Below the pieces are notes generated by a model. That model had not been told where the DNA came from. It saw only the letters and a list, made by a program, of their open reading frames with translations, and made no database searches. Position numbers and translations under genes: made by a program. A stretch of DNA of 8,951 nt. Origin: an uncultured Bacteroidaceae bacterium (GTDB lineage Bacteria; Bacteroidota; Bacteroidia; Bacteroidales; Bacteroidaceae). Below, piece after piece: positions 1 to 4,320 of this stretch (position 1 is its first letter; every line of letters begins with the position of its first letter). The stretch lies in NCBI GenBank assembly GCA_904501945.1, contig CAJGCU010000090.1, positions 1-8,951 of the forward strand. Reading direction: 5' to 3'.

Positions 1-1
1 C

Positions 2-556
2 AACTTCGCTGCAAAATATGAATTCCGTGCCGTTACTACTGTCGAGAATGAAACAAAGACTCCTGAAATAGCAGCAGCGCTTCCTACATTTGCCGATGGC
101 AACAAGCTTCGCAACGACTCTCCCGCAATGCTTTCAGTTGCCGGTTCATGGCAGGCACTCCCTCGCCTTCAGGTCATGGCAGGCTGGAACTATTACTTCG
201 ACAAGGAAGCGACAATAGAATCACTCTTAGATGGCAGCGACAATATGCAGAAACTCTCTCACAACACAAGCGAGTATCTCTTCGGTGCAGAGTATAAACT
301 GACTGAAAAGTTCCTTGTAAGTGCAGGCATCCAGTTCAACAACTTTGGCATGAACGACAAATACATCAGCGACCTCTCATTCATCAACGACTCATTCTCA
401 ACTGGCGTTGGCGGCAAATACAGCCTCACAGAGAAAATGGATCTCAACTTCGGCTATCTATACACAAACTACGCTCCCTACAATAACAAACTCACCAGTA
501 CACGTTATGAGCGCAAGACACACGTCGCAACAGTCGGCATAGATATCCGCTTCTAA
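2..556 (+). CDS. OmpP1/FadL-family outer-membrane protein, 3' part
   Basis: Only the C-terminal 184 residues are present; the frame is open from base 2 and the start lies outside the window. The translation has alternating polar and aromatic beta-strand segments such as LPRLQVMAGWNYYF, FLVSAGIQFNN and KMDLNFGYLYTNYA. It ends in GIDIRF, a terminal Phe typical of the beta-barrel assembly signal. The sequence ahead of the first internal Met (NDSPAMLSVAGSWQ) resembles the strand repeats of the OmpP1/FadL/TodX family, which forms 14-stranded barrels that pass hydrophobic molecules across the outer membrane. The substrate cannot be told from this fragment, and the N-terminal plug is missing. The gene is followed by a hairpin and stands alone on the plus strand here. 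Another outer-membrane barrel family is possible but less likely. Confidence 0.75.
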   Translation, partial: NFAAKYEFRAVTTVENETKTPEIAAALPTFADGNKLRNDSPAMLSVAGSWQALPRLQVMAGWNYYFDKEATIESLLDGSDNMQKLSHNTSEYLFGAEYKLTEKFLVSAGIQFNNFGMNDKYISDLSFINDSFSTGVGGKYSLTEKMDLNFGYLYTNYAPYNNKLTSTRYERKTHVATVGIDIRF

Positions 557-581
557 AACCAACATAAACAAGCAATTCATT

Positions 582-621
582 AGCAGCCCTTTTGGTACCA
601 TAGCACACCAGAGGGGCTGCT
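582..621 (+). terminator. Hairpin terminator of the FadL-type gene
   Basis: A 14-bp stem (582-595 with 608-621, including two G-U pairs) encloses a 12-nt loop and starts 26 bases after the stop codon. The tail (GCATAATTTTAC) is only moderately U-rich, so termination could be leaky or stem-driven. Confidence 0.7.
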
Positions 622-635
622 GCATAATTTTACAC

Positions 636-677
636 ATATAAATAAAAATAGGAGGCCTCATTCATGAAGCCTCCTAT
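636..677 (-). terminator. Intrinsic terminator of the MaoC-like gene
   Basis: Read on the minus strand, a 12-bp stem (677-666 with 659-648, one G-U pair) with a 6-nt loop is followed by TTTTTATTTAT. It lies 24 bases past the stop codon of the MaoC-like gene. It faces the plus-strand hairpin at 582-621, so the two convergent transcripts are kept apart. Confidence 0.85.
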
Positions 678-700
678 ACATATATGATGGGATAAGTTTA

Positions 701-1165
701 TTATTCGAAATAATACAAGAATGTGGCAAGTCCCTCAAGAGCCTGCTTCCTTTCATTCTCAATCTCAAGTTTGAACTTAATCTGAGCCTTGCAAATGCCA
801 CGGATATTAGAAATGTCATGGAGACTTGCTGAGAGGCGGACGCGCTGGCCTGAAAGCACAGGCTGACCAAACTTCATCTGATCCATACCATAGTTAACAA
901 GCATTCTCACATTGTTCACCTGAATGATTTCTTGCCACAAATGAGGCAAAAGTGAAAGTGTGAGGTATCCGTGTGCTATCGTTGACTTGTAAGGACTTTC
1001 CACCTTAGCACGTTCTGCATCCACGTGTATCCACTGATGGTCGAGCGTTGCATCGGCAAAAAGATTAATGCGCTCCTGAGACACTTCAAGCCATTCACTC
1101 TGTCCTATCTGCTCTCCAAGATGAGATGCGAACTCTTCATACGAGTTTACTATAAGTTTTTCCAT
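701..1165 (-). CDS. MaoC-like (R)-specific enoyl-CoA hydratase, hotdog fold
   Basis: A protein of 154 residues, the usual size for single-domain MaoC-like hydratases. The hydratase signature is clear. Asp42 and His47 form the D-x4-H catalytic pair (LDHQWIHVD), followed by a variable stretch and TIAHGYLTLSL at 62-72, the conserved hotdog helix region with His65-Gly66. By family it should hydrate a trans-2-enoyl-CoA to the (R)-3-hydroxyacyl-CoA in the cytoplasm; the physiological substrate is unknown. Met at 1165 was chosen although the frame stays open to 1405. The longer version would overlap rplS, would add a low-complexity Phe/Ser-rich stretch, and would cross the promoter at 1189-1196. The protein starts MEKLIVNSYEEF, as expected for the family. 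It has its own promoter and terminator, so it is probably monocistronic. Confidence 0.85.
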   Translation of the reverse strand: MEKLIVNSYEEFASHLGEQIGQSEWLEVSQERINLFADATLDHQWIHVDAERAKVESPYKSTIAHGYLTLSLLPHLWQEIIQVNNVRMLVNYGMDQMKFGQPVLSGQRVRLSASLHDISNIRGICKAQIKFKLEIENERKQALEGLATFLYYFE

Positions 1166-1188
1166 GTCTATGCTTCTTTGATTTTTTG

Positions 1189-1196
1189 CAAAGATA
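1189..1196 (-). promoter_or_regulatory. -7 promoter element of the MaoC-like gene
   Basis: TATCTTTG on the minus strand matches the Bacteroidetes -7 consensus TAnnTTTG and lies 23 bases before the chosen start codon. The region upstream is a long T-rich tract with no exact TTTG at the expected -33 distance. The element supports starting the gene at 1165. Confidence 0.6.
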
Positions 1197-1211
1197 AACA
1201 AAAAAAGAGAA

Positions 1212-1282
1212 AAATAAAAAAAGAAAAGTGAAAAATCTGTATTACAAGCCTTTAGAACAAGGAGAAACTTAGATTTTTCACT
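1212..1282 (-). terminator. Candidate rplS terminator
   Basis: A perfect 12-bp inverted repeat (AGTGAAAAATCT at 1227-1238 and its complement at 1271-1282) lies just downstream of rplS. On the minus strand it is followed by TTTTCTTTTTTTATTTTTC. The 32-nt loop contains a further 4-bp stem (CCTT/AAGG). The stem is AT-rich and the loop is long, so it may be weak. Its U-rich tail doubles as the upstream region of the MaoC-gene promoter. Confidence 0.5.
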
Positions 1283-1313
1283 ATTCCACTTTTGCAAGAA
1301 GGTGTTATTAAGC

Positions 1314-1682
1314 TTAAGCTTTTCTAACGAGCTTTTCCTTGATACGAGCCTTCTTACCAGTAAGCTTGCGGAGGTAATAAAGCTTAGCGCGACGTACCTT
1401 ACCAATCTTGTTCACCTCGATAGAATCGATGTTTGGTGAGTCAATTGGGAAAATACGCTCTACACCTACTGTTCCAGACATCTTGCGAACTGTGAAACGT
1501 CTCTTGCTCTTTTCTCCTGCGATTTTGATGACAACACCGCGGTAGAGCTGGATACGCTCCTTAGTACCTTCGATAATCTTGTAAGCTACTGTTACAGTAT
1601 CACCAGCCTTGAAGTCTGGGAACTGCTTTGGTTCAGAAGTCTGCATTGCTTCCTGAGCCACTTTAATTAAATCTACTGCCAT
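1314..1682 (-). CDS. rplS: 50S ribosomal protein L19 (bL19)
   Basis: A protein of 122 residues, complete, slightly longer than the Escherichia coli protein because of short extensions at both ends. Family-typical segments appear in order: [24 protein letters not shown], the basic [17 protein letters not shown] core, SPNIDSIEV, and the highly conserved [23 protein letters not shown] end. bL19 sits at the interface of the 50S and 30S subunits near the 16S-23S bridges. The start at 1682 ([13 protein letters not shown]) is the natural one. In many bacteria rplS is linked to trmD, rimM and rpsP; here none is adjacent. Instead it has its own promoter and a structured leader, and a MaoC-like gene follows it. 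Confidence 0.97.
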   Translation of the reverse strand: MAVDLIKVAQEAMQTSEPKQFPDFKAGDTVTVAYKIIEGTKERIQLYRGVVIKIAGEKSKRRFTVRKMSGTVGVERIFPIDSPNIDSIEVNKIGKVRRAKLYYLRKLTGKKARIKEKLVRKA

Positions 1683-1800
1683 GATGGTTGATTTTTGATA
1701 ATTAAAGAATTACAGCGGAGCATTCTCCTTTTCAGAGCATCAAGACCTTCTGTCTCACGCCCTTGGGCTCTTTCCCTATCGGACAGCGGCTTCGCCAAAA
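1683..1800 (-). promoter_or_regulatory. Structured 5' leader of rplS, candidate ribosomal-protein leader
   Basis: The predicted transcript has about 118 nt before the rplS start, long for this phylum. In transcript order it contains: the compact hairpin GGC-GAA-GCC (1796-1788); a stem CTGTC/GACAG (1786-1782 with 1754-1750) enclosing GCC-CAAG-GGC (1768-1759); and GGAG-AATG-CTCC (1728-1717). The GCCC at 1768-1765 could instead pair with an upstream GGG (1776-1774), so two exclusive folds exist. The last 30 bases before the start are AT-rich and unpaired. Many ribosomal-protein genes carry leaders bound by their own product. That role here is inferred from the structure alone. Confidence 0.5.
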
Positions 1801-1806
1801 CGGTTG

Positions 1807-1840
1807 CAAAGGTACGAAATAATCAGGAATGAATGACAAA
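1807..1840 (-). promoter_or_regulatory. rplS promoter
   Basis: On the minus strand TACCTTTG (1814-1807) is an exact match to the Bacteroidetes -7 consensus. A TTTG at 1840-1837 serves as the -33 element with a 22-base gap, slightly longer than the usual 19-21. Transcription would begin near 1800. Bases 1841-1959, between this promoter and that of the ABC operon, are A-rich and hold nothing else I can identify. Confidence 0.7.
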
Positions 1841-1959
1841 GAAAAAGGAATTATTTGAAGGAAAAGGGTAAAAAAGCAAGCAAAAAGCAGGCGTTTTGTT
1901 TTTTTCCTAAGCCTTTCAGCACCTCACCCACTGTTAACAAGAGTTAAAAGCCGCAAAAC

Positions 1960-1971
1960 ATTTGTACAAAT
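1960..1971. promoter_or_regulatory. Palindrome over the -33 element of the ABC operon
   Basis: ATTTGTACAAAT is a perfect 12-bp palindrome that contains the TTTG -33 element of the operon promoter. A protein bound here would block sigma-factor contact. It is a candidate operator, possibly for the GntR-type protein encoded at the end of the operon. A chance palindrome in AT-rich DNA is possible. Confidence 0.4.
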
Positions 1972-1992
1972 AAAAAGAAATCGCCACCTTTG
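1961..1992 (+). promoter_or_regulatory. Promoter of the ABC-GntR operon
   Basis: TTTG at 1961-1964, a 20-base gap and CACCTTTG at 1985-1992 fit the Bacteroidetes promoter well, with only the first T of the -7 box replaced by C. Transcription should start near 2000, giving a leader of about 33 nt. Confidence 0.75.
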
Positions 1993-1994
1993 CA

Positions 1995-2016
1995 GTGTCA
2001 TACTTACTTACGACAC
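1995..2016. promoter_or_regulatory. Candidate GntR operator at the transcription start
   Basis: The 22-bp stretch fits the dyad GTGTCnTAnnTAnnTAnGACAC: 16 of 22 positions are symmetric, with perfect 5-bp outer arms. It begins three bases after the -7 box and spans the expected transcription start, a classical repressor position. The operon encodes a dimeric winged-helix repressor, which makes this its most likely target. That link is inference. Confidence 0.5.
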
Positions 2017-2032
2017 CTAAACACAAGGCTTT

Positions 2033-2866
2033 ATGATTAATGTTCAAATAATTAAATTCAGTTACAAAGACAAAAGCACAAAAGTTTTTGAAGACCTCTG
2101 CTTCCAGCTGGAGCAAAACAGAGTGTATGGCCTGCTTGGCGAGAACGGAACTGGCAAGTCCACCCTGCTCTATCTGCTGATGGGGCTGTTGCGCCCCTGC
2201 GAAGGACAGATTACGGTGGATGGCGTTAACGTAAGCAGCCGCCAACGAGAAACCTTGCAGCAAATGTACCTCGTGCCCGAAGAGTTCGACCTGCCAGCGA
2301 TGCGGTTCACTGATTATGTAGAGGCTTACCGCCCTTTCTACCCTAATTTCAGCGACGAGATTCTATGCCGCTGCATGGAAGAGTTTCACCTTCCGCTCGA
2401 TGCACAGCTCAACCGACTCTCGATGGGCAATAAGAAGAAAGCGCTGATGAGCTTTGCCCTTGCCACCAACGTGCGCTACCTGCTCATGGACGAGCCCACT
2501 AACGGTTTGGATGTGCCTTCGAAGAAACAGTTCCGCAAGGTCATCGCCACCACCATGACCGAAGAACGCACTCTCATCATCGCCACGCACCAATTGCATG
2601 ATGTGGAGCCGCTACTTGACCATGTGCTCATTCTGCAAGACTCACAGCTTCTGCTAAACGCGTCGGTTACAGAACTTTGCGAGAAATACACCTTCGGCAT
2701 CCGTTCCAATGATGCCCTCACCGACGAGGTGCTATACTGCGAACGCACTCCACAGGGCAACGCCACCCTCTCCCTCCGCCAGCCCGAAGATGAGGAAACG
2801 TCCCTGAACCTAGAACTGCTGTTCAACGCTGTCACCAGCAATCAAACAAAAATAATTTCTGAATAA
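2033..2866 (+). CDS. ABC transporter ATP-binding protein
   Basis: A protein of 277 residues with one complete ABC nucleotide-binding domain. Walker A is GENGTGKST (36-44), the signature is LSMGNKKK (129-136), Walker B is YLLMDEP (149-155), the D-loop is GLD (158-160) and the switch His is His186 in IIATHQ. The Q-loop position reads YLVPEE (79-84), so the usual Gln is replaced by an acidic residue, as in some exporter ATPases of the YtrB/EcsA kind. Residues from about 200 on form a variable C-terminal extension. It would hydrolyse ATP in the cytoplasm to drive the membrane protein encoded 69 bases downstream. The start at 2033 fits the promoter; no Shine-Dalgarno is visible. The substrate is unknown. 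Comparable ABC-GntR operons in other phyla often respond to cell-envelope stress or antibiotics, which is only a possibility here. Confidence 0.92.
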   Translation: MINVQIIKFSYKDKSTKVFEDLCFQLEQNRVYGLLGENGTGKSTLLYLLMGLLRPCEGQITVDGVNVSSRQRETLQQMYLVPEEFDLPAMRFTDYVEAYRPFYPNFSDEILCRCMEEFHLPLDAQLNRLSMGNKKKALMSFALATNVRYLLMDEPTNGLDVPSKKQFRKVIATTMTEERTLIIATHQLHDVEPLLDHVLILQDSQLLLNASVTELCEKYTFGIRSNDALTDEVLYCERTPQGNATLSLRQPEDEETSLNLELLFNAVTSNQTKIISE

Positions 2867-2935
2867 TTCACGACAAACGGAATGACCAACAATTCCTATT
2901 GCTGTCACATCTAATAATAATATAAGAAAAGACCT

Positions 2936-3745
2936 ATGAACACCATTGAGAATATCCTCCAGCTCATACGCTTCTACTGGCGTACAGAGAAGAAACTCTA
3001 TCTACGACTGTTCCTTATGTTCTTCGCCATCTTCCTCGTGAAGATTGCCCTCCTCGACTTCATTTTCATGCACGTCAACATCAGTGTTTACAACTTCTCA
3101 CACACCGCCTTCCATACCTACATTTACGCAGGCAGCATTTTTATCACCCTCTCCTACCTGTTCAATGCCGTCCACCACAAGCAACAGGCCATCAACTATC
3201 TCAGCCTGCCAGCCAGCAACATCGAGAAATTTCTTTCACGCTTCATCTTGGGCGTTGTGGGTGTTCCGATTTTAATCAATGCCGGCTTGGTGGCAGCAGC
3301 CAGCGTCGTCACGCTTTTCCTTGGCACGATGGATTGTTTGGCAGGCCATCAACCTGCGTGGCTACGAATCTTTGACTATCAATGCGTGCCGCTCTACGTT
3401 GTTCCATTCAGAGAAGCCCTCATGGGCCTACACCCCATCAGCCAATTCTTCTTTTCTTTCTTTTGGACCAACATGTTCATATTGGCACACTGTTCATTCT
3501 TCATCTGGTTCGGCATAGCATTCCGTAAAGCAGGATGGATTTATGCGTTCATCACCTATTTCATTGTCATTGCGCTGTCCGTATTCGTGTTAGAAGTGAT
3601 AGGGGACAGCAAGCAATCGGCGCCACTCATAGCAGGCACTGCCGTTCGCTATGGCGCTGTTCTGGCCACCATCCTCTTCACCTGCCTTGCCTACCGCTCC
3701 TTCTGCCGCGCTCAAGTTATCACCCATAAATTCATCACCCTATGA
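2936..3745 (+). CDS. Six-helix membrane protein, ABC transporter permease
   Basis: A protein of 269 residues with about six hydrophobic segments, roughly at 22-45, 63-82, 104-130, 168-195, 198-219 and 232-252. It has no signal peptide. The cytoplasmic loop after helix 2 contains YLSLPASNIEKFLSRFI (about 88-104), a pattern seen in Bacteroidetes membrane proteins that pair with an ABC ATPase; it may act as the coupling helix. The loop between helices 3 and 4 is rich in aromatic residues. With the ATPase before it, it probably forms a homodimeric ABC-2-like exporter in the inner membrane. Its stop codon overlaps the start of the GntR gene (ATGA), so the two are likely translationally coupled. 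I do not recognise a substrate-specific family. Confidence 0.8.
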   Translation: MNTIENILQLIRFYWRTEKKLYLRLFLMFFAIFLVKIALLDFIFMHVNISVYNFSHTAFHTYIYAGSIFITLSYLFNAVHHKQQAINYLSLPASNIEKFLSRFILGVVGVPILINAGLVAAASVVTLFLGTMDCLAGHQPAWLRIFDYQCVPLYVVPFREALMGLHPISQFFFSFFWTNMFILAHCSFFIWFGIAFRKAGWIYAFITYFIVIALSVFVLEVIGDSKQSAPLIAGTAVRYGAVLATILFTCLAYRSFCRAQVITHKFITL

Positions 3746-4110
3746 TTTACCAGAACGAAAGAGCCATCTACGTGAAGATAGCCGACCGAGTGTGTGACGA
3801 CATCCTATCGGGCAAATACAAGGAAGATGAACGAGTGCCCAGTGTGCGCGAACTGGCTGCCGAGTACGAGGTGAACACCAACACCGTGCTGCGCACCTTC
3901 GACATCCTGCAACGCGATGAGATTATCTACCAACGGCGCGGCATCGGCGTGTTCGTTTCGCCCGGTGCACGCCACAAGATACGCATCGCACGCAGGCATG
4001 AGTTCCGCAAGCATGAGTTGCCCGAGTTCCTTCGCCGCCTCCGGCTCTTGGGCATGACTATCGACGACGTGGTAAAAGCATGGGACGAAACGAAGGACTC
4101 TGAAAGCTGA
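3742..4110 (+). CDS. GntR-family transcriptional regulator, YtrA subfamily
   Basis: A protein of 122 residues. The N-terminal winged helix-turn-helix (about 1-75) carries the GntR signature VPSVRELAAEYEVNTNTVLRTFDIL (32-56), and the wing is YQRRGIGVFV (63-72). The remaining 50 residues form a short two-helix tail (ELPEFLRRLRLLGMTIDDVVKAW) with no ligand-binding domain. This marks the YtrA subfamily, in which the tail mediates dimerisation. Such proteins usually repress the ABC transporter operon they sit in. Here the gene is last, after the ATPase and permease, and its start lies inside the permease stop codon. The natural targets are the two palindromes at the operon promoter (1960-1971 and 1995-2016). 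An inducer cannot be predicted. Confidence 0.92.
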   Translation: MIYQNERAIYVKIADRVCDDILSGKYKEDERVPSVRELAAEYEVNTNTVLRTFDILQRDEIIYQRRGIGVFVSPGARHKIRIARRHEFRKHELPEFLRRLRLLGMTIDDVVKAWDETKDSES

Positions 4111-4120
4111 AAAAACGCGT

Positions 4121-4247
4121 CCTGAAAAACGCTGCGCTTTACACCTCAAAACAGGTAAGACTCTCACCGATGCATCGGTAAGACTCTCACCTATACCACA
4201 GGTGAGAGTCTTACCTGTTTCGGGGTGCTGAAAGCGGCATTTTTAGG
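4121..4247. repeat. Long imperfect inverted repeat after the ABC-GntR operon
   Basis: The arms 4121-4168 and 4201-4247 are complementary over about 42 pairs with a few interruptions. The inner 20 bp (4149-4168 with 4201-4220) are perfect. Outward follow a mismatch, a C-G and a T-G pair, CACC/GGTG, an internal loop, CGCTTT/AAAGCG, a 2-nt bulge, GC/GC, a mismatch, AAAAA/TTTTT, and CCT/AGG past one bulged base. The loop (4169-4200) contains another copy of the core 15-mer. As RNA it would form a very long hairpin and could end transcripts from both sides. It could also be a small dispersed element; I see no target-site duplication. Confidence 0.8.
4154..4215. repeat. Three-copy near-palindromic 15-mer repeat
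   Basis: GGTAAGACTCTCACC occurs at 4154-4168 and 4177-4191 in direct orientation, and its exact complement GGTGAGAGTCTTACC occurs at 4201-4215. Each copy is nearly palindromic (GGTRAGASTCTYACC, asymmetric at only two outer pairs and the centre). The pitch is 23 and 24 bp, about 2.2 helical turns. Copies 1 and 2 are joined by the perfect 14-bp palindrome ACCGATGCATCGGT (4166-4179). The regular spacing suits binding sites for a dimeric protein; the inverted third copy also suits RNA folding. The function is unknown. Confidence 0.85.
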
Positions 4248-4262
4248 GGCTTTGGAAAAGGA

Positions 4263-4302
4263 CAAAAAAGAGCGGGTGCGTCATGTTGGCGCACCCGCTC
4301 TT
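4263..4302 (-). terminator. Intrinsic terminator of the GH97 gene
   Basis: On the minus strand a 13-bp GC-rich stem (4302-4290 with 4280-4268) closes a 9-nt loop and runs directly into TTTTTT (4268-4263). It starts 18 bases past the stop codon of the GH97 gene. This is a textbook rho-independent terminator. In the plus direction the tail is not U-rich, so it is mainly one-directional. Confidence 0.92.
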
Positions 4303-4320
4303 ATCGTTGCAGCGAATCGA

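Noticed and set aside
1310..1321. Perfect 12-bp palindrome AAGCTTAAGCTT at the 3' end of rplS
   Set aside because: It is part of the last codons and stop of rplS, has no loop for a hairpin and no further symmetric context.
1166..1405. N-terminal extension of the MaoC-like protein to 234 residues
   Set aside because: It overlaps rplS, crosses a -7 promoter element and a terminator-like repeat, and encodes low-complexity sequence unlike the family.
2879..2896. Small hairpin GGAAT/ATTCC between the ATPase and permease genes
   Set aside because: A 5-bp AT-rich stem with an 8-nt loop and no U-tract is too weak to call an attenuator.
3045..3729. Several shorter plus-strand open frames inside the permease gene
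   Set aside because: They are out-of-frame shadows with Ser/Pro-rich or His/Cys-rich composition; the six-helix frame explains the region.
4154..4215. CRISPR-like array
   Set aside because: Repeats are only 15 bp, spacers 8-9 bp, one copy is inverted, and no cas genes are present.
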